NCBI GenBank assembly: GCA_015499985.1
Contig: JAAAUF010000022.1
Span: 1-64,000, forward strand
Length of the DNA stretch: 64,000 bases
Origin: Haplosporangium gracile
Taxonomy: Eukaryota; Mortierellomycota; Mortierellomycetes; Mortierellales; Mortierellaceae
Direction: 5' to 3'
The notes beneath the pieces were generated by a model that saw only the letters and a list, made by a program, of their open reading frames with translations, was not told where the DNA came from and did no database searches. How positions within the stretch are numbered: position 1 is the first letter of the stretch; every line of letters starts with the position of its first letter. Below are positions 23,660 through 34,511 of this stretch, one piece after another. The translations under genes were made by a program, and so were the position numbers.

Positions 23660-24500
23660 CAAAAGAAATGAAGCGTATCAGTCTCAGCCAAAGATCTTGG
23701 GAAAGCCCTCACTTACAAGACGAACACGCTCCAGATCCCGAAGCCGTGTCAGCTGGATATAGTCCTCTGGGAATGGCCAAGTCCAGATTCAGATCTTTCA
23801 AGTGCAGCTCTTGCAATCGCAGACATATCCTGCTCAAGAATCCAAACAGGATTAATGCCTTGGATAAGATTGCAAAATGTAATATTCCCGGGATCCATGT
23901 GCAGAGTTTTTAAGTCACGGCAAGTCCAAATACACTGACTGGCTGTAGTAGCGTCATCCGTCGGAACGGAGGGGGGCTTGCCAACGATGAGAAGAACTGA
24001 GAGAGCCGAGGCCCTTTTGCTCCTGTCCCTGCATATTCCACAAGTCCGTGTCCTTGATGCAGTAGATTGCCGTGGGTGCCCGGAGATAAGTAGATGTGGA
24101 AAATTGCAGTTAATTTCGTGCAGGGGGTACTTCCATTTGCCAGAGTGCAATGGTCGGATCGGCAAGATATTAAAGGCCATCACCCGGTTGACAACTGTCG
24201 TCTTCAACTCTTTCAAAACCCGTGAAGCGGATCCCGTATCCGAAATGTTGCATTCATCCGTGTACATAAAGGTCTCGTGTGGCGATCGGTTTGCCCTTCT
24301 CTGCCAGCAGTCCATGACTATGACTTGGGCAGATGGAAAGTCTTGAGGTTTGAAAGGTAGTTGCCGACGAGGGGGAGGATGCTGATTCCCAGGTGGTCAC
24401 GGTTGTAAGCACGTTCGAGAAAAAAAAATGTCTTGTCCTGATCTCACAAGATGGATGCAATGAGCAATAGCGAGTTTCGACAGTCGAGGACTAAGCAAAG
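23660..24500 (-). pseudogene. Degenerate F-box/LRR-like gene fragment
   Basis: Minus-strand peptides in different frames line up as a leucine-rich repeat protein of the kind expanded in Mortierella-type fungi. A first piece reads SPRLSKLAIAHCIHLVR and then LGISILPLVGNYLSNLKTF, ending at a TAG. A middle piece contains WTCRDLKTLHM. A last piece reads IQLTRLRDLERVRLVSEG and ends in a stop at about 23668. At least two frame changes and one in-frame stop separate them, and I see no intact start. I infer a decayed gene. It could instead be a real gene with introns I failed to place. Confidence 0.4.
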
Positions 24501-25131
24501 GTTGATGCAAGCAATGAGTTACAGTTGTAGAGTATGGTGAAGGAGGGGAGGGGGAGGGGGAGGGGGAGAGGAAAGAGGGATGAGAGGGTAAGGAGGGAAA
24601 GCGGAAGAAAGAGAGGATGAAGGAAAAGAGAAAGAGAAAAAGAAAGAAAGAGTGATGTAGTCTAACATAGTGTACAGTCCAATCGAGTGATCGCGCTGGC
24701 TGTCGACTGCTGTAGTCCTGATATAGATGAACAGATTACATGGGAGAGAGAACAACTTCAATGTGGCTGGGAATACCAGTCGGGACGGGCATACCAGCTC
24801 ACCTTTGCTGATAGGCGGGGTCACCTCAAGACGAGAGGCGGACTTTGACAACGCTGAACTTTCAATTCTTCTTTGGGTTCAACGTGTTCACATCTTTTTC
24901 GCTCTCTTCCTTCTCTTTTTTTCTTCCTACTTTCTTTCCTTCTTTCTTTCTTTTTTTACATCCAACTCTTTCAGCCAAACATCTCAAGCCACTCTTCATC
25001 ATCGTCCAACAACACCCATCAGGAACGGCAGATAGGCAAGGACAACTCTAGGCGCTCGCTCTTTATTTCTCCATCCGGAATCACTTTCACACGCCAGCTC
25101 ATCCATCAACAACGACACACATACACGCACC
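24501..25131. other. Intergenic region upstream of Svp26 homologue
   Basis: It contains a ggggag repeat (about 24540-24572), then purine-rich and later pyrimidine-rich DNA leading into the next gene. I see no supported coding sequence. Confidence 0.5.
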
Positions 25132-26744
25132 ATGCCAGCAGGTGTAACGCTCTCACTGATCTCCTACATCGGCACCGCAGTCGCCTTTGTCTTTGCAACA
25201 CTTTCCCTCGGTAAGCTGGCAGGAACTTCATAACCTCTAGGAAGAACATTCACACGCGAACGCTTTATGCTTTCAGGAACTGAGGTGAAAAGTAAACGAT
25301 GAACATCAGGAAGGGAACTCAAGAACAAACCTCAAGCTTAATTCAATTTACCATCTCTATTTCTTGCTTCTCCTCTTCTTGGGCATGCGGGGCTCAATTA
25401 CTTGGTTTTTGTGATAGCATGCGGTCTTTACTACCTTGCAGAATTGGTCGAGGAATACACGGTGCTCACCAAGAAGATCATTAAAGGCTTGACTCTGGTA
25501 ACGTACAAGGACACAACAGGCAACTTTCGACAATATGAAAACAAACAGGACCGAATATAGGATGACCATAACCGACTTTTTACAAGCGGGCGGACGATGT
25601 TACAGAGATGTTCGGATCGCAACAAACAGACACAACAAGTGCTTACTTCATTGATTCAAACAGAAGATAACAGAGCAATCATTTTCAGAGACATGCGTTT
25701 TTTTAACAAACGGTTACTCCAATGAACAACAGGAAAGAACCAAGCAAGGATCTGGAGACACACAACAGAAAGAAAGTAGTTCTGACATATGATCCCTCTC
25801 TACGTCTCGCTGTGATGTTCTTCGTCAAATAGGGAGTCGTAGGGCTGCATTTGATGCTCTGGATCGTGGACGGACTTCCATTCACAAAGATTTTGTTCTC
25901 GCTGGCCTGTCACGTCGTGTACAGCACCAACCTCAGCAACTTTCCCTATATCAGCCTCGTTAGCATTCCCTTCTTGTCTAGCGTCGGTAAGAAGAGCTCT
26001 CATACGATCACTAATACATGGTAGTTTTTGCATGGAAGAGTTTGTGTGAAAGCAATCACCAAGCCGAACCTAAAGTTGATATCGCCTGTCTTTTTTTTTT
26101 TTGAGCTCATAGTCCTAGTGCTGGTGGATCACTTTATGTGGTTCCAATACTTTGCCAATAAGTACTACAGCTTCATGAGCATCGCCAGCTTCTTTGGAAT
26201 CTGCGTCTGGTTGGTGCCTTTCACCTATTTTATCTCCCTGAGCGCCAACGATAACGCCCTCCCCAGTTTCGACCACAACCAGCAGGACAACAAACAAAAG
26301 AAGGCAGGAATCTTGAAGACTCTCTTTGGCGCCATCCTCAACAAAAAAGATTCTTCAATACCCACACTGATTGAGACTCCTAAGTATACAGGATTAGGAA
26401 GCGGCTCATTGGGGTCATCAACACATATGCACCAAAATCAGCACCTGTCAACACCAATACCTATGGCAGGAGCACCTTCGTCGAGACCCTCGTCGCCTTA
26501 TGCGTTCAACCCAGAAAAGAACTACAGCCGCCCCGACTATAACTCGCGTCCAAGCAGCAGTAACAGCAATCACAGCAACTTTGGCGCGCCTCGTCAACAG
26601 AGCTATCAAGGAAACAGCAACAACAACAACAACAACAACAACAACAGCCCTATGAACACCTACACCGGCGGTGGCGGTCAATCATATGCTAGCAGCAGTT
26701 CTGTTTACACTCCTTCAAGTTCGACTGTTGGCAGTCGCTTCTGA
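25132..26744 (+). CDS. SVP26: Svp26/TEX261 family ER-Golgi membrane protein
   Basis: Svp26 is a cargo adaptor that helps load type II membrane proteins, including Golgi mannosyltransferases, into COPII vesicles. Four exons (25132-25210, 25418-25497, 25833-25986, 26113-26744) give 314 aa. Family signatures are LSYIG-type first helix, CGLYYLAELVEEYTVLTKK, then GLHLMLWIVDGLPF and DHFMWFQYF. Four hydrophobic helices cover about residues 5-165. The C-terminal half, from about residue 180, is a hydrophilic tail with Ser/Asn runs (one from an AAC repeat near 26618), much longer than in yeast. Intron 2 is long (335 bases). Confidence 0.9.
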
Positions 26745-26908
26745 GTGAGGAAACGTGCACACAATGACCCTATCAACAAATAAAACAGCCATCTTTCACT
26801 TGCATGTCGCTCAGACTCAAACTCAAGAAAAAAGCAAATAAACAAAGTCATGTTTTATTCTTAATGACAAAGAACGGTCGCAGGAAACAGAGCCTTAATG
26901 GAACTTGT

Positions 26909-27697
26909 TTATAGCTTGCTTTTGAAAAAGCCCATCTTTTCCTGTGTCTCCTTCATGATGGCATCGAGCTTGACACCAAGCATGATGGCACCCTTGACCT
27001 TGAACCGTCCCGTCATGAACGCCTTCTGGGCCGTGATCTTACCCATGAACAGGTCCATAAAGTCTTTATCCTTGCACTCGACCGTCAAATCGGGCTTGAC
27101 TCCATCGGCCTTGCCCTTCTTGATCGTGGGGGGCATATTCTTCATGTCCATCGTCCAGGAAGCGACCTGTCCCGAGGCATTCTTGACCTTGATCAAGTAC
27201 ACACCCCTTGTCTTGGCAACAAACTCCTTCTTCTCGGCGTCGGTCATGACGTTGAGATACTCTGCAATCTGGAGGATCAGGTAGCTGGTCTCGAAGCCGT
27301 CATAGTGCAATTCGGACTCTTTTCCTGGTGCGGGGCCCATTCCCAGAGACCGGAAGATGAGGTCGAGTTTCATGGCGACCATCAAAGGACCCTTGAGGAC
27401 GACTCTGTCAGAAAGGAAAGCTTTAGCGCCCGAGAGTTCCCCCGTGGCGAGTGAGACCAGGTCCTCGTCCGAGAGGTACAATGTGACGTCTGGGTTGGTG
27501 GGTGCGGGTCCTGGTTGGACGAGCCCTTGCTTCTTGACTTCGGCATTCCAGATCTTGACGTCGCCTGCGGGGTTCTTGAGATGAAATTCAAAGATGCCGT
27601 TGACCTGCTTGACGAGTTCTTGGCGTTCTCCGGCGGGGAAGGAGTTGAGGGCTTCGTTGAGACGGGCAAAGATATCGTCGCTCTTGAATGCTGACAT
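26909..27697 (-). CDS. Peroxisomal double-SCP2 sterol-carrier protein
   Basis: This is a single-exon, 262-aa protein with two SCP2-type lipid-binding domains in tandem. Domain 1 (about 10-120) ends LSDRVVLKGPLMVAMKLDL; domain 2 (about 150-255) ends MTGRFKVKGAIMLGVKLD. Both share the FLSD/FMTG-R--(L/V)KG ending that closes the SCP2 fold. The last three residues are SKL, a classic PTS1 signal, so the protein is probably imported into peroxisomes to bind fatty acyl or sterol ligands during beta-oxidation. I chose the ATG at 27697 (MSAFKSDD); an upstream in-frame Met would add a Phe/Ser-rich stretch that looks like untranslated leader. Confidence 0.88.
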   Translation of the reverse strand: MSAFKSDDIFARLNEALNSFPAGERQELVKQVNGIFEFHLKNPAGDVKIWNAEVKKQGLVQPGPAPTNPDVTLYLSDEDLVSLATGELSGAKAFLSDRVVLKGPLMVAMKLDLIFRSLGMGPAPGKESELHYDGFETSYLILQIAEYLNVMTDAEKKEFVAKTRGVYLIKVKNASGQVASWTMDMKNMPPTIKKGKADGVKPDLTVECKDKDFMDLFMGKITAQKAFMTGRFKVKGAIMLGVKLDAIMKETQEKMGFFKSKL

Positions 27698-30149
27698 TGT
27701 TCGTTTGTTGTTGTTGTTGAGGAGGTCGTGGTGGTTTTTGGTGAAAAGGTGAGAAGGAAGGAAGAAGGAGACGAAGAAAGAAAGAGACAAAACAAAAATA
27801 AAAAAAGTGGGGGAAGAGAGAAACGGCCTTCTTTATGCATACCGGCCGAGCCGGGTGGGGTAAGAGGAATGGTTCGAAGGAGAGATGCATGAGATGATAA
27901 ACTAGTGGACAAGAGGTGGGGGAGAGTGGGTTCTCTTGCTCGGGACAAGTGGGGTGTCAACCTTGGCGTTTGGGCCTCTCTCCTTTTCCTTCCCTCTGAC
28001 GGAGTGTTTGTGGGGGGGGAACACAGAAAAGAAAAATAGCATGATAGCGGTACGTGCACCGCGGTCGAATCTCCGAGTGCACTTTTTTTTTTAGCAAGCG
28101 AACAAAATTGAAAGGAGGAAGGAAAGAGGCCATACGACACAGGCATACGAAACAAATGAGATATACTGTTACTGTATTGTTCTTTCGTGCTTTGCCTCTC
28201 AAAGTAGCATTTTAGTGCCCAACCTGGGCAAATAATCGTTGCTGCCATACAAGTCGCATCTCTTTCTTTGGAAGAACGCGTCGAAAAAATATGAAACTGA
28301 CGAGCGCGTTGATGAACGTACTTCTTCTGTTTCGAAATTCGGTGACCATCATCCATTTAGTTTCTCCAAGGTGCTCTTCACTTTTTTTTTTGTACATTCG
28401 CACATTCTCTCAGATATTCGATCGACTATTTTGAGATACAATAGCACCCTTTGTCTCGCAACGCCTTCTGCCTTTAGTGTTTTTCTTTCCATGTTTATAC
28501 AAGTTACTAATGCGACCAACGCCAATCATCACTATCGACAAGCACTAGTACTGTAGTCATGGTGCTGGTTCACATTCTCTCATCTTTGCCCTCGTTTGAT
28601 CAACTCGGTAAGCGTACTGCTTATTATTACCTTGAATGCGGTAACAGGAGACCATGCGTCTTGTGGCAGCAACCTCTCCACCTTACACTCTCTCCAATAC
28701 GTGGACGGACGTTGGTGTCAACCAAAATCTGTGACAACTTTTTCGGCTCTCTCTTCTTTCAACAATAAAGGTGCCTTCCGTACCAGTAACAAACACATTG
28801 TCAGAGTATCCAGGAGAAGTCGAGAGTAGGATCATCACCTCAGTTCCACAACGGACAAGTTTCGTATCTCATTAGAATTGTGACGCTTCCAGCGAAAAAC
28901 AGGACGATAGCAAAAAGAGAGAGAGAGAGGATAACAGCCTGATAGATCAGCCGTGAGATAAATTCGTTCTTGTACCTCAGTTACCTTCCAGCTTACACAA
29001 CAATAGGCATCAAATTGGATACCCTGTTGCATACAGACAAGAAGACAACACAACAAGTGAAAAAAGGTAATTGAGGAGACGAAATGGACAAAAGAGTTTT
29101 TGAATTTTAATGAGATTAAGGTCCCACATCCCCGAAAGGACACGAGACCCGATGTAAAAATTAAGCTGTTGAGATGTCCCGAAGGACATTCACTGGAAGG
29201 AACATCCGCGCTGTGCAATGCAGACACTCCTCTCAGATCCTCCTCCCTTGATGATCAGAGGTGAATCCAGCCAGGTAAGTATAATTTTAATTCTGGTTGC
29301 AAACTTCGGGGTTCGTTTTATACTCCGAGTAATTTTCTTGCCGTCTCACTTCTTTGGTTCAAGTAGACCGCCAGGTGTCATAATCAACACATGGGGCGTA
29401 AGTTTTTTACTATTTTTTACATTTTTAGCTATCTCTAATGTGACAGCTAAACCTAAATAGCATTAAGGGGTGTATGCAAAGAAATGAGTAATAGCTCGTG
29501 GGTGCAAAAGTTCAAGTCCCGAACCCGCTCATGCAGCTCATACTATCTATTTGCGTACATCCCAATTCAGGCGCGCCGCTCGAAAAGAAGAGGAAAAAAA
29601 TGTTAAACGCGAGTGAAAACGAGAGGGGCAGCCACAGTTGCAATAAAATCGGTAGCGATCCATCAGTAGGGGTTCATAGTATCAACAGATAGTGATCTTT
29701 GCGTATCAAATACTTCGAGGAATGATCTTCATAGAAGTGTCCATTTTGATTAAAGAAACATGCGATCGTTGTTTTTTATCAGAAGTGTAAGTGAGTCGAA
29801 AAATGAGGGCAAAGGTATTGTAATAACACCAAGGACAGGATCCTTAAGATGGCGAAGCCACAAAGAATACATAACTCCCGAAGACGAGTCGCTGTCAAAG
29901 AAGAAGTAGAAAACACGCACGTAAAAATATGGCAAGGAGAGATTTAAAAATGTTAATGATCTGTCGTTGTTTTTGTCTGAATGATGAAAACATCATTTGG
30001 CCACCTTTTTCCCTCGGTGATGCGCCGCCTATTGCTAAATATAAAACAGTTTGCCTTGCTCGTTGCTTTTCTCTTTTTACTTCACACTCTCCCTTCTCAC
30101 CGACATACGCCACCACACATAATAAGCACACGCGCATACAACTTGTAAG
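27698..30149. other. Long gene-poor stretch (2.4 kb)
   Basis: No coding sequence could be supported. Short frames at 28559-28830 and 29218-29460 lack recognisable domains. Donor-like gtaag sites at 29276 and 29398 followed by tag/cag acceptors hint at remnants of an intron-containing gene but could be chance. The last 150 bases form the promoter-like leader of the degenerate GTPase copy. Confidence 0.5.
30040..30046 (+). promoter_or_regulatory. TATA-like box before broken GTPase copy
   Basis: tataaaa lies 110 bases upstream of the ATG at 30150, close to the spacing seen for two intact paralogues in this cluster. Confidence 0.4.
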
Positions 30150-30434
30150 ATGTTGACGACAGATGTTGCTCTCATTGGGAACCCAGGATCGGACAAGAGT
30201 ACCATCCTCAAACGCACTCGGTGGATCTTTCTCCACGTCTCACCCAAATACGAATCGTTCAAGATTGTAACCTGCGAAAGGCGAGACCCGCGCCTATCCA
30301 ATCTCCTCAGTATCGTACCAAACGGCAGCGTAGTACTGACGGCATTGTCAATGGCAACCTCCCAAGCAACCGCAGAATCTCGAAATGGCCCTATTCAAAA
30401 ATTATCTGCGTATGCATGCATTCACCTAAAGTAA
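30150..30434 (+). pseudogene. Truncated P-loop GTPase paralogue
   Basis: The frame starts with LTTDVALIGNPGSDKSTIL, matching the GNPG-GKSTILNALGG start of the three neighbouring GTPases, but the P-loop glycine before Lys is Asp. Homology then fades. A neighbouring frame shows RRISKWPYSKII where intact copies have NGRIS-SD, implying an internal deletion and frame shift. The G3 motif (D-PG) is missing. I infer a non-functional relic. The TATA-like box and leader remain. Confidence 0.6.
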
Positions 30435-30779
30435 TAAAAAAAAGAAAGAGAGAAACGAACAAACAAACTTGACAGACACGAAAAACGGGTAGTGAGGCTG
30501 TGATTTGACTTGAGAACGTGAGTTGACGTGAGTGTTGTGGAATGTGAAAAGAAGGCCCTCGACTCTTTGTCTTCTTTTCTCTCTCTCACTATTTCTTTTC
30601 CTTAAAGATTAGAGGGAAAAGAAAATTTATCCTTGCGGTCCTGTAGTACAAAGCACAATTCCTGATTTATTTTCATTCACAGCAAAAGAATGGGGACAGG
30701 CAGGGAAAGGGAATGTCAACAAAAGAATGTATAAATGCTACTACAGTAGAAAAAAGAGTGGTATGGAAAAAGGACGACC
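30435..30779. other. Intergenic, no gene seen
   Basis: AT-rich sequence lies between the broken copy and the 3' end of the next, minus-strand GTPase gene. Nothing is recognisable. Confidence 0.5.
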
Positions 30780-31950
30780 CTAGGCAAAGCCCGAATTCGC
30801 CATCGCAAAGAAGCTTCTCACGATTTGCTCGACCATGTTGCGCGACTCCACTCGTTTGGGGTCGAAAGAGGTAATAAAGTTGAAGATCATTTGCTTCTCC
30901 TCTTCACTGAAGCCATTCTTATCATGATCGGCTAGGACCAAGGGAGGTGCTCTTGACAAGAATCTCTTGCACCTTGGCTCAACAATCTTCTCGAGCTGGG
31001 CCAACATCATTTTCGTGTAGTGTTGCGAACGATAGTGATGGATGTCACGGGGTCTGGCATGGGTCAGAATAAACCCCACCTGGGGACTCTCCTTCAAACT
31101 GTCGATCACTGTTTTCATGATCATGTAGTCGCTTGGACTGATCCTTCCGTTAGTCGGCTTGCTAACAAAAAGGATAATAAATGGACCCCTTTCATTCAAC
31201 GAATGTTGAACCATCTGAAGATGCTTGACAATACTATCATTGCCGTCAGGAGAACTGTCGTCGATTCCAGGAATGTCGTAAAGTTGAAGCTGGATATGGT
31301 TGAAAGTGACTTGCTGTTTCGAAACGCTTGTGGTGAGTCCCGAGACCTCAGAGTATCCGTGATCAAAAATTCCTCCCAGCGCGTTCAGAATAGTGCTCTT
31401 TCCAATGCCGGGGTTTCCCACGATGGCCAAGTTGACCATGGGAGGCGTGGGGAACTTGAAGAAATCGGATAGTGGTCTCGCCCAGTCGTTAACTTCATGA
31501 ACCGCCTTCTTGACCTGGCGGACCTTTTCGGGCAAGTTGCCAGGCAATCCACGCTGCAAAACGCCTTTGGGAGTGCTGGGTAATGGCTTCGTGGCTTCGT
31601 AGTCATGGACCGGAACAGCGCTGGTGGTGACAGCAGCGTTGATGGAGGCAGGAGCGTTGGTGGAAGCACCGGCATTGATGGAGGTAGCATCGTTGATGGA
31701 GGCAGGNNNNNNNNNNNNNNNNNNNNNNNNNNNNNNNNNNNNNNNNNNNNNNNNNNNNNNNNNNNNNNNNNNNNNNNNNNNNNNNNNNNNNNNNNNNNNN
31801 NNNNNNAGCGTTGGTGGAAGCACCAGCATTGATGGAGGTAGCATCGTTGATGGAGGCAGGAGCGTTGGTGGAAGCACCAGCATTGATGGAGGTAGCATCG
31901 TTGATGGAGGCAGGAACGGTAGTAATGGATGGCGTTGTCACGGGACCCAT
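30780..31950 (-). CDS. P-loop GTPase with N-terminal minisatellite repeat
   Basis: This is a single-exon gene interrupted by an assembly gap (31707-31806, Ns). The protein starts MGPVTTPS at 31950, runs through repeats of the 18-residue unit PASINDATSINAGASTNA, then a linker and a G domain. G1 is GNPGIGKS, the G2-like region is SGLTTS, and G3 is DIPGID. The usual NKxD is not seen; THARPRD occupies that position. FVSKPTNGRISPSDY is a family signature shared with the two genes that follow. The C-terminal helix (VEQIVRSFFAMA) is amphipathic. The frame differs on the two sides of the gap only because the 100 Ns are a placeholder, so the true repeat number is unknown. The family resembles AIG1/GIMAP or Era-like GTPases, but I could not settle which. 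Function unknown. Confidence 0.7.
31640..31919. repeat. 54-bp coding minisatellite with assembly gap
   Basis: Each unit encodes PASINDATSINAGASTNA. At least one copy lies on the 3' side and two on the 5' side of a 100-N gap (31707-31806). The gap most likely marks collapse of a longer array in the assembly. Confidence 0.85.
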
Positions 31951-32361
31951 TGTTAAATGACAGTGTTCGATCTCGTCTTCATATGGCGATGGATCCTGAT
32001 TGCCAGCGAAGCTGACGACTATATCGTAAATTATTTGCATTAGATGTCGATGGAGGGATGGAAACAGTGTTTTAGTTGAGGAGTGGATAATATAGTGGCG
32101 GTGGTGAGTTAGAGTGAGGCGACTGAGAAAAGAGAAGAGCGTATACGTGCTTTTAATTTTTGAAAGAAAATGACGGCTGTATTTATGGCTGCACTCATAC
32201 CATATCGACCATACTTTCAACAGGACTGGTGAGTTAGCCTGGGTCAACCTTGTACACTGATAAAGCCGTGTGAAGTTGGTGACAGCATGGGTTACACCGG
32301 ATGTGAATTCATAAGTTGGTGTGCAAGACGGCGTGGGCAAAAGGAGCGAAGGGAATGGTAC

Positions 32362-32370
32362 TGGCGAAGA
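32362..32370 (+). promoter_or_regulatory. tggcgaaga motif, copy 1
   Basis: Exact 9-mer in the shared upstream region of two GTPase genes. Context: tactggcgaagacgtaaa. Confidence 0.3.
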
Positions 32371-32924
32371 CGTAAATTTGAATACAATAAGGCGTATTGA
32401 TTAATACCAGCAAGAATAACAAAAAAAAAACAACAGTACCCGAGAGTCCGATAACAACTGCTATGTCCCAGTGTCTGGGAAAATGGCTGAAACATGGTCA
32501 GAGGATGGCAAAGCAGAGTCGAGAATGCTTCCCCAGATCAAACAGCAAACGGAAACTGCAGAAAAGATGAAGAAGTGGCAAAGAACGAGCGAAGGCATTG
32601 GAGAGCCCAAAAAAATGATGGGTCAGGTACAAGCGCCCTTAGCGCGCAATCTCGAAAATATCGGGCGAGTCAGATGATTAAAAAATGCCTGCACTACGAT
32701 GACACAGACAAAGCATGAAGCTGAGGAATCAGATGAGGTAGAAACGGCGAATATTTCAGACGAGCAGACTGAAAGTTAAACGGAGTAAACAGATACAACA
32801 AGTAAACAAAGCATAGCAGCACATGCATGACGAGTGAGATCACAATCAAATCGGGAGTTCGCACTCAGAAAAAAAAAAGAATAGCCAGGGTGTTCAAGTG
32901 TCTGGAATACATGACAGGAATACC

Positions 32925-32933
32925 TGGCGAAGA
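32925..32933 (+). promoter_or_regulatory. tggcgaaga motif, copy 2
   Basis: Exact 9-mer with the same preceding c as copies 1, 3 and 5. Context: acctggcgaagaaattg. Confidence 0.3.
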
Positions 32934-33167
32934 AATTGAACGGCGCACGACCAAGCATTCGCATTATCTTCAAATCTAAATAGAACAAATGAGACAAACA
33001 GGGGCGAAGCAGATAGCCTGACGGTGGCCATGAAGGAAGGATCAACAAAGGCCATTCAGATGTGCAACCTAAAACATATACCAGGTAAAAATTGGATGGC
33101 AAAGAAAGGCTGGGCATGTGTCACGCAGTAGGGTGATGACTGAAACAAGGAGATGTTGTCATCGGCC

Positions 33168-33176
33168 TGGCGAAGA
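33168..33176 (+). promoter_or_regulatory. tggcgaaga motif, copy 3
   Basis: Exact 9-mer about 380 bases upstream of the plus-strand GTPase start. Context: gcctggcgaagacttaaac. Confidence 0.3.
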
Positions 33177-33424
33177 CTTAAACAAGAGGGCAATACAACA
33201 CCCTCCGGAAAGTATGTGACCTGGGCCAAGAGTGGAGGAAAGGCAACGACAGCGAAATGGATGGCGCAACTTTGAGACAGGGAGCCGCTTGTCAAAGTCG
33301 GTTGGAATTGATGTCGAGTAAACGGTGACCATTTTATGAAATTTCAGTTCGAGTGCATGCATCGTTGTTCACTCTTCCTCACCCTTTTCCATTTTTTCAT
33401 TCTCACTCCTTTTGAAAAACGACC

Positions 33425-33430
33425 TATAAA
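33425..33430 (+). promoter_or_regulatory. TATA box of plus-strand GTPase gene
   Basis: tataaa in ctataaaaag lies about 120 bases before the ATG at 33547, followed by a pyrimidine-rich leader. Confidence 0.5.
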
Positions 33431-33546
33431 AAGTACATTTACCTTCTTCGTTTTCAACCAAAGTCACTCAACCTTTTCAATCTATCAAACAGCAATCTAC
33501 AGCCGCTTTCCATCGCACATCTTCAACTACTCCTCTTTTCTTTAGC

Positions 33547-34248
33547 ATGACACAGACCGTCCAAATACCAGAGACGCCCATCTGCAGCGTGGTCCTCATG
33601 GGAAATCCTGGTGCCGGCAAAAGCGCGCTCCTCAACGCTCTCGGAGGATCCTTCTACAGCGGATTTTCCTTCATCGTCGGCAACCCAGGCTCATCGGCCG
33701 AGATCGTTACCCTCGGTGGTAGACCTGTTAAGCTGATCGACCTCCCCGGAATCTCGGACACCGGTGGAGAAGGCACTATCTCCAACAACCTCAACTTACT
33801 GCAAGATACATTGAACACCTGCAATCAGGCCCTGCTTTTCTTTGTCATCAAGCCCAACAACGGACGGATTGCGGCCGAGGACTTTGCGGTCTTGAAAACG
33901 CTGCTCACCAACCTGACCAAGAGCCCAAGAATTGGGCTCTTTGTGACCCAAGTCAAAGAAGACCATGTCCCTCTCCTCGATACGGAAAGGTACCGTACGG
34001 GTGTTTTCAAGATGTTACAAGACAATGGCGTCGATACCGTCTATCTGGAGAGGAATCGATGGTCTATCTTGAAATTGCATGATGTGGGCTTTTCGAAAGA
34101 CGAAAGAGAAGCGATCCGCACCTATGTCTGTTCCTTTGTTCCGGCAGAAGTTAAAGTCAGCAATCTCTTCGTGCGAATCTTCAACGACATCCTCGAGTTC
34201 TTCAAGAGGATTATCGGCCAAATCAAAGTACAATATGAACAACAATAA
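33547..34248 (+). CDS. Small P-loop GTPase, cluster paralogue 2
   Basis: This is an intronless, 233-aa protein. G1 is GNPGAGKS (19-26), followed by ALLNALGG and a short glycine-rich stretch. G3 is DLPG (65-68). A family signature FVIKPNNGRIAAEDF is followed by LFVTQVKEDH where a G4 motif is expected, so base recognition may be non-standard. The last 25 residues form an amphipathic helix (VRIFNDILEFFKRIIGQIK), which could bind a membrane, as C-terminal segments do in GIMAP proteins. It differs from its neighbours in having SALL rather than STIL after the P-loop and lacking the SGLT-type switch (GNPGSSAEI instead). No partner domain is visible. Function unknown. Confidence 0.8.
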   Translation: MTQTVQIPETPICSVVLMGNPGAGKSALLNALGGSFYSGFSFIVGNPGSSAEIVTLGGRPVKLIDLPGISDTGGEGTISNNLNLLQDTLNTCNQALLFFVIKPNNGRIAAEDFAVLKTLLTNLTKSPRIGLFVTQVKEDHVPLLDTERYRTGVFKMLQDNGVDTVYLERNRWSILKLHDVGFSKDEREAIRTYVCSFVPAEVKVSNLFVRIFNDILEFFKRIIGQIKVQYEQQ

Positions 34249-34511
34249 TAACAATCAATAACAATAAAAGAATGTTTTCTTTTGCAAGCTGATCATGGAA
34301 TGTATTAGCGCATGCAAATTGAAATCAAAAAGAATGACAGTTTGGATGCATTTAAGGCGTTGTACAACGACTCAAAATAAAGATTGTTATCGTATCAAGC
34401 CCCACTCCACAAACAACCAAGATTCTTGTGAGGACCCACAAAATACTCGAAAAAAAGAGTTGATATTAGTTTTATTCATACCCCCGATAAAAAGTTGAGG
34501 GAAGGGAGTGT

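Larger units (their letters stand above)
31951..33546. other. Divergent intergenic region between two GTPase genes
   Basis: This 1.6-kb region separates a minus-strand and a plus-strand GTPase gene and should hold both promoters. It contains three copies of tggcgaaga and a TATA box at 33425. No reading frame in it shows a recognisable domain. Confidence 0.6.

Noticed and set aside
29218..29460. Possible short-exon gene with gtaag donors
   Set aside because: Joined peptides made no recognisable protein and the acceptors gave stops; left as intergenic.
29490..29560. tRNA-like B box (agttcaagtcc)
   Set aside because: No T-stem pairing around it and no matching acceptor stem or A box at the right distance.
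31640..31919. CRISPR-like array
   Set aside because: Units are contiguous coding repeats without spacers, in a eukaryotic gene.
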